Source of the DNA: Heterostelium multicystogenum
Lineage: Eukaryota > Evosea > Eumycetozoa > Acytosteliales > Acytosteliaceae
Direction: 5' to 3'
DNA length: 64,000 nt
Assembly (NCBI GenBank): GCA_003667245.1
Contig: RCNN01000042.1
Location: 60,830-124,829, forward strand
Numbering within the stretch: the stretch's first letter is position 1; each line of letters begins with the position of its first letter. The translations under genes were made by a program, and so were the position numbers. Below, piece by piece: positions 1-13,356 of this stretch. Below the pieces are notes generated by a model, which worked only from the letters and a program-made list of their open reading frames with translations, was not told the DNA's origin and did no database searches.

Positions 1-547
1 ATTTTAACATATTGTCTAAATAATACAATCGACCACATCAAATACACCACATATTTAAATTTATCAGTATCTTTGAATAGCCAATGATATTTCACAATCT
101 TTCAGAATTTATTAGTATCATTTCAAATTTGTAACATTATTTTTATACATAAAAGGCAATTGTTTGTGGATTGCAAATGCAACCAATGAAATGAACTGCC
201 ACATTCACAGCTGTAACACCAATCTCCAATTGATTATTATCATATAAATGATAGACACATTCCCTATTATGCAGTATTTAAAAGTTGTTCAATTCGTTGA
301 TAATATAATATAATATAATATATGTTCTTTCGTCCTACGATAATATATCTATCTCTTAATATGTCAACAGGTATGTGTGAGTGTTTAGTTTATCTTTCAT
401 TTTAGGGTGAAATGTAATGTTATTAGTAATTCTTCCAATAACATTAAGGATTCTAGTAGTGATTCAAAATTGAATAGGTGTAATAAAATCACCAAATATT
501 TCAATGATAGTTGAACACATACTAAGCTTCAGATATACATTTTTGCA
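1..547. other. Left-edge non-coding stretch
   Basis: AT-rich sequence downstream of the ZGRF1-like gene. No open reading frame or RNA gene is recognisable. A short run of AATAT-type units lies at about 301-323. It probably holds the 3' end of the helicase transcript and an intergenic spacer. Confidence 0.6.
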
Positions 548-3500
548 TTAAAAAGATGAGTGAAGTAAAATATCATTTCCAGATTTGAAGGTAGTTGCTG
601 AACTAATGATAGTTTTCCATGTCTCGTTGGAAACTAATGCAGATTTCTTTCCAACAATAATAAAGTGGTTCTTGGCTCTTGTTATTGCAACATTTAATCT
701 TTGAGGATTATCAATGAAACCACCCGCTGACGTGGTTCTGGAGCAGCTGAGTATGATAATGTCTCTCTCCGCACCCTGAAAAGCATCTACAGTACTAATT
801 TTGATTTCATCGTCTTTTTTTCTTCCAGGTGTTTCTTCCTCTTCAGCTTCAGCGTCTTCTTCATCCTCCAGTAAAAATTCATTTGAATCATCTTTATCCA
901 ATCCATATAAGTCATCGATTGGATCGTTATTGTCGACAACAATTGACTTTTGTTTTTGAAGTTTTAACTTTGCCAATTGTTCTTTGTAGAGAGCAGTTAT
1001 CTTTTCAGCTTGGGCTTTATCTTTTATATATTGAAGTTATTATTGTTAGTAAAATATATTAGATGAGTTTGTGTGATATAAATATGTATACATACATAGA
1101 CAAATGACTCCTATTTGTCTCTCTTGAATACCTTCTTTCTTAAGTATATCAATAGTGCGCATTACAATGCTTATCTCTTTTTCATTATAGTAACTTCCAA
1201 AGTTATTCAAAGCTTCAACGCTTCCATCTGACTCAATAAATACAATGGGAGTCAGTCGTCTAACCAGTGGTGGTCTGTGCTCAGGAAGTATACCATCTTG
1301 TAAAAAACCCTTATAGAATAAATGGTTTGATAGCTTACTAATATCTGGATGGCACTGGTGAATAGTGTCAATAAAAGCTGAAAGGTTGTTCCCTAAAAAT
1401 ATGAATACATACTCTATATTGAATGCTCAGAATAGTGGGTTTGACGTGTGCAGACAATCTGACAAAGAGTGTTTTCTCAAGTCCTCCACCTTCTGCCAGC
1501 AGTTTCTTTGATGCCTTTGCCTGTATGGTTGGTTCAAGTTGCATCGGATCACCAACTGCCAATAGTTTATGGCATTTACTTCTAAATATTGGAAGCAAAC
1601 TGAGTGGTTCTTGCATTTGACTACACTCATCGAGGAATAGTATTGGAAATTCACAATCATTCAAACTTGAGAACAATGATGAGTTACATGTGACACCTGG
1701 AGTAATATAATGAAAATATTAGTATAAATTAAAAAAGATTGTTAACATGGAGTACATACCAACTACTCGTGCTTTTTTGATATCTTCTTTTCTCGATCCA
1801 AAATCAGATCCATTATCTATTTGTTTAATGGCATCATCAATGATATCTCTTTCCTCTTTAGAGAGGTTCGAGTTTTTAAGGAAGGCCTTTAAATCTTTGA
1901 TTGCTTCCTCGTCAAGATCTATTCCACCTGATCCACTTGAAACCTTTTTATTCTTTAGCAGATAGAGTAGGATTGGCTTTGCTATTTTCTTAATGCTTCC
2001 GATTCTATTAAAATTGACAAAACCATACTGAATCAAACCCAACAGTACACGATCCACGGCAACATTAGTTAGCGATGACACCATGATTTTTATGAGGTCA
2101 TTATCACCTATTGTGCATAAGTGATCAATGAACAAGATAATGACCACAAGCAAAGTTGATTTACCAGATCCAAATATTCCATGCACCAACAATACCGGAG
2201 GTGTAAAGTTCTCCTTTTCAGAGTCAATAAAGTTGAACCATGCTAAGCACTCCAAAAGAACTCGAGATTGGTGCTCATTCAACTCATACCTATCAATATA
2301 CTCATTTGCAAGGTCTATTCCCTCTTTCATTGTAATATGTACATAGAATTTATCATAGGTATCTTGATTTGAAATCAACTCTTCTCTTGGATCCATTAGA
2401 TAGTTACCAATTGGCATTGTATCGATTGGGGTTGATTTCATATTATCTTATTCAAATATTAGTCTTTGGATAATGAAATGACATTTAAATAATAATTACC
2501 TATCATTGAGAGTTCAGTTGAGGCATTGAGGGCACGAATAGCAATTACTTTCCTACTTGATAGTGATAGATTTGAGACATCTGAAATTGGCTTCAGTTCA
2601 ATCATTCCACTCTGTGAAGGTCCATGTGATACACTTCTCATCAGAATTGCGCTACTTGTAAAGTTATTGGTTGTACTTAATATCCAAATATCATCTTTAG
2701 CATAGTCTTCTTTTCTCTTTTGGAACTTTAATAGATATATTAATTTAGGTTGTTTTTGTTGTTGTTGATCATTATTGTCATTATTACTATTATTATTGTA
2801 AGTGCTATTGCTCTTGTGGATTTTGTTGTTACTGCTATTGTTACTGTTGTGGCTATTATTTATATCTCTTTCTTCCTTAACATATAGATTTGCTTCAGTG
2901 TATAAGGATATTCCTCTTAGTTGAAACATAAGTTCTGTTTCATAGGTCAGCTTATCTGATGGGAATGAAACTGATCTATTATCACTATCTCAGTATCAAG
3001 TAATGGATTTTATTAATACTATAAATCATTTCAATTAATGTACAATACATACACTATAGGTTCGTTCTTGGATTCTTTTTCATCCAGGAATTTGAAAAAG
3101 TTACAATTATCTCTTTTTGATGCACATCTATAATATTCTTTTCCTTTGTTAGGTCCTTTTTTTGTAATCAGCCTCAGAGTTGGTCCATGCTTGCATTTGG
3201 GATTGTCTAAATATTTATAAGTTAATAAATTGAAAAATGTCTAACAAGTCAGTTGGAGGGTAAACATACTGGTGTTGTTGTTTAAATTGATACAACATTG
3301 ATATAGGTTATGAGAAATCTCCATTAATTTAATGTTAAGATCTTCTTGAATTGCTTCCGTAAAAATCTGCTGATAGGATTCGGGTGTTTGGAAATAGTAT
3401 GGTATCGTAGTGAATCTCTCCATAACATTGGAATAAAGAATCTCCGATGTTTTGGCATCTGGCAATACTATTTCATTGTGTTTCCAACATGCTGATTTGT

Positions 3501-4870
3501 GCGCAGTACTTGGTGATGTGAATTTACTATTCTTTAAAGATTTAGAGGTACTGACTGTACTGCTGCTGTTGTAGTTCAAATCTGGTTGGTGCAAAGAATT
3601 CCATATCTTCCTTTTTTCACTTAGTTTTGGTTGTTTAGTTGGAGATTGATTATTAGTTGGAGTTTGGAATGGTTTACTGATAATCTTTAGACTGCCTTTG
3701 GGTTTGTTATCATGGATTGTTTTGTGAGAATCAGAGGATGTAGTATTTGAGTCTGTGTTAGAAACATGGGAGTGATTTTGTTTCATTTCAACTGATAATT
3801 CGTGATTTGCATATTCATTTAAATCGAATTCAAAATTGTCCATTGTTCCTTCATTCATTGATGTAGAAGTTTGGCAAAGATTGTCATCAATACTATCAAT
3901 GACGGAGGGGTTATCGTCTATATTCTCAGAATCATTGTTTACATTGCTAGGTAAATACATATCATCATCCGAAAAAAAGAGAGTCATCAATGTCGTCATT
4001 GGAAATGGATGCCAGTATACTTGAAAAACTCTTTTGCTTTGCTTGTTTACCATTATTATGTATTCCATTGTTGCTTTGAACGGGATTGGCAGCCTGAACT
4101 TTCATATTGTCTCGTATGTTTTGTTGAGAGTTTATTATTGGTCTCAACAAGTGTTGTTTGTTGTTTGTAGACAAAGAATCATTTCTTTGTTCCTGCTTTT
4201 GCTGTTGATTCTCTTGATGATCTTGTTGCTGTAGTCGTTGTTGATTATCAACTTGTTGGCTCTGTGGCTGTGGTCGTTGCTGTTGATGGACTTGTTGCTG
4301 TTGATGGACCTGTTGCTGATTATGAACTTGTTGGCTCAGTTGTGGTCTTTGTTGGACATGTTGTTGATGTTGTAGTTTATTTAGTTGTGCAACAGAATCC
4401 TTTGATTGTGGTTGTCGATAAGTAAACACATCTTGTGCATTCTCATTTGAAGAGATATATTGCTGCACAGGAGGATTGACAAAAATTGGATTTATATCCT
4501 CCGTTTGCTTCTGTTGCTCTTGTGTTTGTTCTTTAAAAGGTACACTGAATGATTTCTTCTTGACAACAGTTGGTTTTTTAGTTGGAGGAGTAACAGATTT
4601 AACAGTATTTTTGATAGGATTGCTATTGGTACTGTTGTTACAATCAGAAATCTCTATGACTCTTATCAAATATCCGTCTGTTTCAAACTCAACATCTTCT
4701 TCAAAGATCATTGACGATGAAATAAACTTTGAATCAAGATTCTTATTTGTGTCTAGCTCGAAAAGAGTGACCTTTCTTCCATTCACCTTGATATAACCAT
4801 CGTTCCAAAGCTTTGATTTCTTTTGTTTCTGGTGAGTGTACTGTACATTATATTTCTTTATTTCTTCCAT
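548..4870 (-). CDS. ZGRF1: ZGRF1-type GRF zinc-finger helicase (frame break at 3972-3978)
   Basis: Multi-exon gene for a superfamily 1 helicase of the ZGRF1 family, which acts on DNA in recombination and crosslink repair. Domain order is as in ZGRF1. The N-terminus has a DUF2439-like domain (YTHQKQKKSKLWNDG near residue 10). A Gln-rich and low-complexity linker follows, then a GRF zinc finger (CKHGPTL ... YYRC ... CNFFKF, about 3070-3206), then the helicase core: Walker A GSGKST, motif II LDECSQM, motif III VGDPMQL, motif V STVDAFQGAERD, motif VI NVAITRAK. Introns fit, for example 3207-3269. The ATG at 4870 opens directly into DUF2439. Near 3972-3978 a run of seven A on the plus strand (T on the coding strand) shifts frame; one base fewer would join both halves. 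It diverges from the methyltransferase at 5430. Confidence 0.88.
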
Positions 4871-5429
4871 GCATTCATAAATAATTATCGCAATAAACTA
4901 ATCAAAATTTCAAAAGTTAACAACATAATCATTCAATTTGAAAGACATCTTAAAAACTGACAAGATAATCATTAGAATAATTCTAAGAAATAAGATTATC
5001 TTTTAGTTAAATTTCAAATTTTTATGTTAAGTTAAAAACAAAACAAAAGATAAAAGAATCTAGATTTTATCTTTTTATATCATCATATAAAAACAATGAC
5101 AACAACAACACAATAGTAATAATATAATAATAAAAATATGATAAGATATGATGGGATATATATATGATTTGAAACACAGAATTTGTAAATATAAAAATTC
5201 CCGAACAAATATTCCCATATGCGGACAGATAAATAATTCGGGACAAAGAAACATCTAGAATTCGAATTTATTTGGGGGTTATATCTTAAATAGATGATAA
5301 TAGGAAAACTATTAATATCGCTTCTCATAGTATTATTTTCTATTTTATTATGATTATTATTATTATTTAAATAATTTATATCTCTTCTTTTAATAATAGA
5401 AAAATATCAATAATATATATATTATAAAA
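4871..5429. promoter_or_regulatory. Divergent promoter region, helicase / O-methyltransferase
   Basis: A 559-bp AT-rich spacer between two outward-facing start codons, so it must hold both promoters. A- and T-runs are frequent and (TAA/TTA) repeats lie at about 5340-5425. No specific factor site can be named from the sequence. Confidence 0.5.
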
Positions 5430-6639
5430 ATGGAAAGTAAGAATACTTTTAGAGTACCTTATGAAACAATAGTAAAGTATCAGGATTTTAGTTATGTTGG
5501 ATATCAAATATCATCAGCTCTACGTGCTATGGCTAAACTCAAGGTGGCTGAAAATCTAGGTTTTGATTTGGAAACAAAGAAATCAGTCAAGGAAATTGCC
5601 TCGGCCATTGATGTCAATGAGGAATATCTGTATAGAACTATGCACTTCCTTTCGGTCAATGGATGTTTCGTTGAGGTACCAGGTGAAAAAGGTATTTTCA
5701 AACATAACGATATATCTTTGGCTTTGGCTGATCCTACTGTCCGTGATGAAACTATGTTGTCCGATGGCATTGCTCACTACAGATCCTTTGAAACACTAGA
5801 TGAAACGATCAAAGAAGGTAAATCCAGAAGTGACAAAGCTCTAAACTCCAAAGATGTTTGGGATTTCTACAAGAAGAATCCAGACAAGGAATTAGACTTT
5901 GCTAAGGCAATGACAGGTATATCACTACGAGTTGCTCCATACATTGCAAAGTTTGAGATTATTCACATTTTGATACTATCTGTGATGTTGGTGGTTCTCA
6001 AGGAATGTAGGTTATTAATACTACAGAGTCTATTCAATTCTATGATTAACATGATTAAATAATTTTTAGATTGTTATCAGAAATATTAAAGATAAATCCA
6101 ACAATCAAGAAAGCAATCAATTTCGATTTACCTGCTGTACTAAAAGGTATTAAAGAGAGTGATAGACAGCTTCTAAAAAGATCCCAGATACTCCGAGTGT
6201 GGAGGTGATTTCTTTGTGAGTGTACCAGAGGCTGACTGTTATTTGCTCAAGACTATCTTACATGACTGGCATGATGACAAAGCAAAAGAGATCTTGAGGA
6301 CGATTAGCAGATCTATTAAACCTAATGGAAGAGTACATATCATAGAGCTAATTACAGATGATGGCAAAGAGCAAATCAGAAATACACAGCTTCCATGGAT
6401 ATGAGTAAGTTAGATTATTTATTATTCATTCTTTGAAGTTTATTTATTAAGTGTTATCAATAGATATGTTGCAGTTGTTTAACGCAAAGGAGAGATCTAC
6501 TGAACAATGGGAGCATTTAGTCAGAGATACACCTTTCACAATTGAGACCATCAAATGGGCAGATTTAGATCATTGCCCGAACATCATTGTTCTCAAAGTT
6601 AATGATCAATCTTCAAAAATAATGTCACCATTATCTTAA
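5430..6639 (+). CDS. Plant-type SAM-dependent O-methyltransferase, three frame breaks
   Basis: Encodes a family-2 (COMT-like) small-molecule O-methyltransferase like those used for dictyostelid polyketide products. The N-terminal dimerisation/winged-helix part is intact (about residues 1-175). In other frames follow the SAM-binding motif DVGGSQGM, then FDLPAV, the catalytic region LHDWHDD, and the C-terminal LQLFNAKER helix. The catalytic His would be in ILHDWHDD. Introns are at about 5997-6067 and 6405-6464. Three separate one-base deletions break the frame: near 5955, in the A-run 6175-6179, and at 6380-6382. All three have the same sign. Either this is a young pseudogene or bases are missing from the assembly. 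The substrate cannot be inferred. Confidence 0.8.
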
Positions 6640-6881
6640 CAACTCCATAAAAACAAACCAATTATTATTACCCCAAGTGTAATATAACTTATAAATAAAT
6701 TTTACTTGTAAATCTTAATATACTAGTATTAATAAATAAATACTAGGTTACATGTGAATGCAACTGAATTATTATTAGATTAACAATGTAATTTGATCAT
6801 CCTAACTTAACAAACTATTTAAGATGCAATATTTTGTATTGTTATGAATCAAAAAGCTAATAAAAATATAACTCAGAAGCT

Positions 6882-7265
6882 ATGAAATTTATAACATTAT
6901 TAACTGTTTGCTTATTTATCGTAACTGTTGTTGTCCAGGTAACACTGTCGGTCGAACCAAAGTGTTCACAAGAATTGGTCAAGTTGAGTTTACATACCCA
7001 AGACCATCCTATATATGTAATCGCTGGAAATGCTTGTATTTATCGCAATGGAACTCTTGGTCTGGTCCAATATAACTTTGCAAGAAAAGATATTACCTTT
7101 AACAACATTGACGACAGTTTGTTGGGAGAAACCTTAGTACTAACCAAATTGGAGAGACAATATAAAACTCATATTGATAGATTGTCGCATTTGAATGCCA
7201 CCATCGAAAGACCCGACGATGGTACCTACATAATCACCACGATCATCAATACTCCAGACAAATAA
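6882..7265 (+). CDS. Small secreted protein, unknown function
   Basis: Single-exon 127-residue protein. It starts with a clear signal peptide (MKFITLLTVCLFIVTVVVQV, likely cleaved near residue 23). The mature part has only two cysteines (CSQ and NACIY) and two N-glycosylation sequons (NGT, NAT). No domain is recognised. The ATG at 6882 follows an A-rich leader, as usual in these genomes. It sits between the methyltransferase and taxilin on the same strand, with no sign of joint function. Confidence 0.65.
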   Translation: MKFITLLTVCLFIVTVVVQVTLSVEPKCSQELVKLSLHTQDHPIYVIAGNACIYRNGTLGLVQYNFARKDITFNNIDDSLLGETLVLTKLERQYKTHIDRLSHLNATIERPDDGTYIITTIINTPDK

Positions 7266-7457
7266 ATAATACTAAACTCTACCACCCTCCTATTTGTCTG
7301 GAATTTAAGTTTAAATAAAATTGAATTAAAAACAAAATTAAAAATTCAAATAACATTTGGATGTTTAAAATTTCAAGTCAATATGTTTTGCCACTTCAAA
7401 CATCTCTAAATATATATATATAGATAAAAAGATAGTGTAGAGAAGAAGAACGAGAAG

Positions 7458-9105
7458 ATGAGTGAAAATGATAAGAAGGTAGAGGCAGAGTCTGCTGCTT
7501 CTACGATTATTACACCTGGTAGACAGCAACAACAGTCACCAGCAAATACCACCAACAACAACAGTAGCATCGACAATTATATCGATGAACATACAATGCT
7601 TATTATCAAGAAGAAATTGGAACAAATAGAACTTTCAAAAGTAGAAGATAAAAAAGCTATCGAAACAAATCCAAAAACAATGAAGGATTTAAATAGCAGT
7701 CTTTCATCTCTTAAAGATGAAGATAAGATTAAACTATTACTATCTAAGCACCAACAATATGTAAATATATCTGATACATATCTCACAACTTATCTTGTAG
7801 AGTCTAACTCTTTGCATGTTTGAAACTCTATTTAGATTACTGAGAAATTCAAGTACGATAAGAAAATAATGCAAAATGAGCAAGATATCGAAACACTGAA
7901 AAGAGATAATACGATATGTATGTATTTATATTAATAATATCTATGCTTATTATATCTAACATGTTGATATGATAAAGTGGCAAATGAATTAAGCAAAGCC
8001 AACATTATTAAAACAAGATTGGAACAATTGTTTAAGGATGTCCAAAAGAGAAATGATGAAGTTATGGAATACAGTAAGAAAACTGCTTTAGAAGAAGATC
8101 AAAAAAGAAAAGACCTATCCGATAAATTCAATGCTACACTCAAGGAGGTTTCAAGTAAATTGAATGATTTCAATGAACAAAATGAACGTCAAGCTAAATA
8201 TATTGAGGAGTATGTTAAAAGCACTTTGCAAAATGTATTAGTATTAATATAATATCATAAGATTACAAGATAGAATTAAATCTTTTGAAGAGATCTCACA
8301 GAAATCAAATAATAAATTTGATACCGTGCTAAAGAAAACAGAAGCAGAGACAAGTATTTTAATCTTAAAACTGCATCAACAAATTGAAATGACCCAGAAA
8401 GAGAATTCAAGAGTAAATACACTGTCGAGATGATCTTTAGGATATTTTTAACAACAAGATTACTCTTATAGGCCATTAAATTAAAGGAAGAAGTTGATAG
8501 ATTGACAGCAGAAAACATGATCCAAAAAGAGAAGTGCAAGTATTATGAAGACAATTTTGGTCAGTTCCAAGATATCATTCAGAAATCCAATGAGAAATTC
8601 ATGAGCTTCAAGAACGATATGGAAAAAGTCACAAAATCAAATAGAGCATTGGAAAAAGATAACAAACAACTGCAACAAAAGGTTGATGGAACAAGCAAGG
8701 CTTTAATTAATACTATTACTGAGGTATGGCAAACAGTTTTAAATACTTTTTCATCTTTATTCACACCATTTTGTTTAGTTAACACAACAAAAGAGACAAA
8801 ATGAAACTCTGAAGAATTTATGCAAGACTCTTACCAATGAAAGAACTCAGATGCAAAACGAAATCAAGAAGTATACTAAATCTGATGGATCCAATACTTC
8901 CACTTCAAATTCTTTTGCAGTAGATAGCGACAACAGCGTTTCCACAACAACCAAAGAAACCAACGATATTGAAAAGGAAGAGATCGACACCAAAGATCAA
9001 ACCTTGGAGGTATCAATTAATGAACGTGATCTCCACAGCGACCAACCAAGCGAAAAAATAGAAAAAATAATTAATACAACAACTAAATTATCAGATGTTG
9101 ATTAA
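7458..9105 (+). CDS. Taxilin-family coiled-coil protein
   Basis: Six-exon gene with a long central coiled coil of the taxilin family. In animals this family binds syntaxins and takes part in vesicle traffic. The strongest match is the C-terminal taxilin block YEDNFGQFQDIIQKSNEKF followed by FKNDMEKVTKSNRALEKDN. It is preceded by a heptad-rich stretch (RLEQLFKDVQKRNDEV, then the LNDFNEQNERQ region). The first exon is Gln/Asn/Ser-rich and the last is acidic and Ser/Thr-rich; both are probably disordered. Introns with GTAAAT/GTATGT donors lie at about 7762-7834, 7918-7978, 8211-8260, 8413-8472 and 8724-8790. All junctions keep frame, so the gene looks intact. Confidence 0.82.
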
Positions 9106-9304
9106 TCAATACATTTCGAATAAACAATTATCCTCTTATTTTATAAATTCTATATTTGTAAAGAAGTGTCAGATAATTTATACTTTAAGTGTTGAAATGG
9201 AATTTATTTGAGGACAATCAGATTCTTCTTTGATAATATCTCTATTTATTGTTTATAAAAGAAATAGTGTAGGATGAATTGTTCTTTGCGTGTTTGTTTA
9301 TAAT

Positions 9305-10994
9305 TTATGTTCTGTAATGTGAGTTGGCTCTGACATATTCTTCGGTTAAATCACATGTCCACATGGTTGCAGATGATTTACCCATTCCTAAATCAACTAC
9401 GATTGCAACATCGTTGTTACTTAATAATTGAGCGGCTCTATCTTCATCTTTAGCCAATGGAGTTCCTTTTTCCAAGAATTGCATTGAAGTTTCTGGATCA
9501 TTCTTCTTACCTAATCCAACATCTTTTCCGTCACCCTTGGCGAACCACATGCATACTTTGAGTGGATCAATGTCGACACCACTGTATCCAACAGCAGCTA
9601 AGACACGACCCCAATTGGCATCCTCACCATATAGGGCACTCTTAACCAAGGAGGAAGTTGAGATACTATTTGCAACGATATGTCCATTCTTTTCAGAGTC
9701 AGCACCGTGAATCTTGATTGTGATAAACTTGGATGCACCTTCAGCATCTCTAACGATCATCTGTGCCAAGTGTGTGGTGACTTCACGTACTGCTTCTTGA
9801 AGCTGTAGGAAATCTGATGAAGTTTGATCGGTGATATGCTTATTACCAGCAGAACCATTGGCAAAAATAGCGACTGTATCGTTAGTAGACATGTCACCAT
9901 CAACATTGATTGAATTAAAAGAGTAGTGGACAGAGTGTTTCAAAAGAGCACGAAGACAGTCCTCACTAACAGAGGCATCTGTACAAACTGTGCACAACAT
10001 AGTTGCCATATTTGGATGAATCATTCCAGCACCCTTACAGATACCAACAATATGGACATCACCACCATTCAAGCTTACACTCTTTTGAGCAAGCTTTGGT
10101 ACTTTATCTGTGGTCATAATAGCTTTAGCAGCCTTTTTTGGAAGCATATAAATTAATGGATTTTCGGTAAATGTAATCTTCAACAAACTTACGGAAATCC
10201 AATCGGTTTCGTTCATTGTGGTGACGGCATCAGCAATTCCCTTTTCTACTTTGGCCATATCTAGTTGTTGTCCAATGATACCAGTGGACTACATAGTGGT
10301 GTATTATTAATAAAAATAACCAATCGATTGATCAGATAGTGTATTCATACCATAACTAATGAAGGTAGAGGAGCTTTCAATAGGGAAGAAGTAAGATTTG
10401 ACATTTGTTTGGCGTTTTTCATTCCCTGCTCACCGGTACAAGCATTGGCACCACCACTGTTTATAACCAATGAATTGAATCCCTTTGAATTATTACTATC
10501 GAGGAGTTGTTTACTCAACAAAACTGGTGCAGCTTTAACCTTGTTCTCGGTGAATACAGCAGCAACATTGCATGGTGTACTGGAGTGAATAATACAAATA
10601 TCCTTGTTACCAGTTTTCTTCAATCCACAAGCAGCAGTACCAGTCTTGAATCCCCTTGGAAACTAACAATATTGTTATTAATGTAAATATCAATTCAATT
10701 AATTCATAAGTAGTAAGAATATAGAGAAAACAAATAACACAAAAGAGATATCGATTAGAACAAAGAGAATTCAAAAAAGATAAAAAGATAAAAAGTAAAG
10801 TTAAAAAGATAAGTTAATTAACTTGATAAATGACGTTAACAAATCTATCTCTGATCACATGGCCATTATAAGTTTAAAATTCGCAACAACACAACAGTCG
10901 TACTGCTCCTTCCCTCTCTTACCTTGTCAGTTGAATAGTATCTAAGGACAGACTGAGGTTGTGATTTAAACAAGGTAGTTATTGATTTATACAT
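9305..10994 (-). CDS. argJ: Mitochondrial arginine biosynthesis protein ArgJ (ornithine/glutamate N-acetyltransferase)
   Basis: Three-exon gene for glutamate N-acetyltransferase/ornithine acetyltransferase. The enzyme recycles the acetyl group between N-acetylornithine and glutamate in arginine synthesis. Exon 1 (10923-10994) gives a Ser/Arg-containing leader fitting mitochondrial import. Exon 2 begins FPRGFKTGTAACGLKKTGN. Exon 3 has the self-cleavage motif KGAGMIHPNMATML; the family is cut before the Thr of MATML to give alpha and beta chains. It also has GEDANWGRVLAAVGYSG and DLGMGKSSATMWTCDLT near the end. Introns are 10663-10922 and about 10290-10353. The frame is continuous and the length is usual for the family. 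Confidence 0.93.
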
Positions 10995-11229
10995 GTTTTC
11001 CACTACTTAAGTATAATTATAAATATATTATATTTATATTATCTAACAATATATATATAATTATATATTAAAAAAATAAATTAAATTAGGAATGAAGCGG
11101 TGATCATAAATAAAAAAAAATCATGATAGAATTTTAAAAAAAAAACACAGTGAAGTTAAATCATAGGGAGAAGTTCCGCCAAAATATTCCTTTTTTGTTG
11201 TGGTTTTAAAACCAAAAGATCTCAATCTT

Positions 11230-12911
11230 TTATTTGTTGCAATTTTGAATTAATTTTAGCCTTTCAAGAAAGTTATACGATTTGCTGAAGTTCAATGTTG
11301 AATAGTCAGTGTTTTTGTGTTCAGTTCTGTTCTCGTGCAAGAATTTTATGATTGGGATGTTGTCTTTTTCTATGGCATTGTGCATCGCTTGTGGAGTGCA
11401 ACCTTCGCTGCGATTGTAATGTAAGAATGATAGAATTGGTAGGTATACTGCATTGTCCATTGCAGCTGTTGTTGCCGGTGCACCTTGGGCGTGCAAATAT
11501 TCGACTATCGAGAGATCCATTTGGGATGAAGCTAGATTGAGTGCATCTGAAGTTAATTGGAGATTGGTATTCTCTCGAATCCAAACCAAGCTTAGAAGAT
11601 TGCTTGATTCAATAGCATATCGGTAGGATTCAGCAGTCAGTTTGAAGCGTAGTGTTTTCTTTGAACCATTTAAGAGCGGATGTGTCTTTATATTTGGCTA
11701 GATGGTCAATGTTGATTGTTAAATTGGAAAGATTGATTGTATTCCTATCAATAAGAAATTTAAATACTTCGAAATGGCCTAGCTGTAGTGCATTGGTTAC
11801 TGTGCTTGTAGGGAAATCTTCTGTTCTGTTATCAACAAGAAATTGAACAATTGGTAAACTTCCATTGGTCGATGCATTATAGACGGCATTTATGCAACCT
11901 TCAGTTCGATTATAATGCAGGAACTTAACTATCTCCAACTGTCCATGTCTTGCTGCGCTATCCATTGTAACTCCGGTACATCCTTCCGTTCTATTCTGAT
12001 GTAGAAAAGAAACAACATTTAGATGACCGTTGGTCGCTGCTTGTGACATTGCTCTCTTGGTACAACTAGCAGTGGTATTCGTATGAAGATACTTAACAAC
12101 TTCAATATGTCCATTCCTAGCCCCATTATCCAATGAACTTGGTTTTATTTGTTGGTTGGTGTGTGTAAGCAGATATCTGATGATGTTTAAAATGTCCTTT
12201 TTTTGCAACTGCCGAAACTAGATCCCCAGGACAATTAAACGATCGTATATTCTCAAGTAGGAATTTCAAAACTTCAAAATGGTTGTGAACAGCTGAAAGT
12301 CTGATAGCGTTGATTGTACATCCTTCGTTACGATTGAAATGTAAAAACTTGACGATTTCAAGTTTTCCACAACTAGCTGCATTATCAATGGCATTAGTTG
12401 TACAACCTTCATCCCTGTTGAAATGAAGATATTGAACAACTTCCAAACTATATAGAGCAGCAGTATCCATGACATTAGTACCATGTAATTGAAACCATGG
12501 GCTAGCATTTTTATGTAAGAACTGTATAAATTGAAGATTAAAACAATATTTATTAAATGGAATTTGTATTTGACTTTCAAATTCAGAGTGAAGCAATTCT
12601 ATAATTCTCATATCTCCTATTTCCAAAGCTATATTAAAAGAATTCAGATACAATTTGGCAAAATGATCGATTATTTCCGATTTATCTGAGTACATTCTAC
12701 TTTTAATAACTATATTAAATATCTTTATATATCTTTGAAAATATCGAAATTTTAATAATTGATCTGGAAAACAACTTAAATCATACCAATTTCCTCTAAA
12801 GATATTAGCTTGATTATTTATCAGTTGTATATTATTATTAATATCATTAAATATTTTAGTTGTTAAAATTCTTGACTTTAGAATTCTACTAAACTGAAGA
12901 TATGAAGACAT
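11230..12911 (-). CDS. Ankyrin-like repeat protein of the NRTEGC type, two frame breaks
   Basis: Belongs to the large dictyostelid family whose divergent ankyrin-like repeats (about 33 residues) read roughly FLH-NRTEGCT--AM--AA--GHLEVVK. At least nine repeats are visible, for example KFLHYNRTEGC and FLHQNRTEGC. The N-terminus (MSSYLQFSRILKSRIL) looks like the family's usual start, so the ATG at 12911 is preferred to an upstream in-frame ATG at 12974. Two single-base differences break the frame. One base is missing near 12186-12192. One base is extra at about 11641-11643, where reading on gives an ENTTLQLTAESY segment matching the later ENTNLQLTSDAL. A binding partner cannot be inferred; probably cytoplasmic. 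Confidence 0.75.
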
Positions 12912-13356
12912 TTTAATAAACAAATAGAGTATCAAAATATTTATCGTTAAATACAAGAGAATAATAAATATCAAAATGGTCAGTCATGTTTTTGTAAATA
13001 TAATTACAAGATCACTAAACACAACATTTTGAAGATTTATCTGAAAAACAAATACTAAATAAAAATAATCTTGTTGTTAACAAATAATGAGTAATAGATT
13101 ATTGGTTAATTCACATGGATCAATATTTGATGATATTTAATATTTGTACCTGGTAGTCAAACGAAACATTTAAATGTAATTGTTATAACACTCCTTTTTA
13201 TGAAAGGAGTTATTTTATTTAAATTGTATTATTAATATTTCTGGAAAAAAAACATATTAAATATTTAATATTCTATATTATATATTAAATGTATATGTTG
13301 AGATGCTTTTTGATACGACTGATTGGTTGGCTATTTGGTTGGTTTTAATTGTATTG
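12912..13356. other. Intergenic spacer
   Basis: AT-rich sequence between the start of the ankyrin gene and the end of the kinase gene, both on the minus strand. It should hold the ankyrin promoter and the kinase terminator. A nearly perfect short inverted repeat (CACTCCTTTTTATGAAAGGAG, about 13190-13210) may form a hairpin. Nothing else stands out. Confidence 0.45.

Noticed and set aside
3965..4068. An intron to explain the ZGRF1 frame change
   Set aside because: No GT..AG pair of usable length fits inside the overlap; a one-base change in the A7 run explains it simply.
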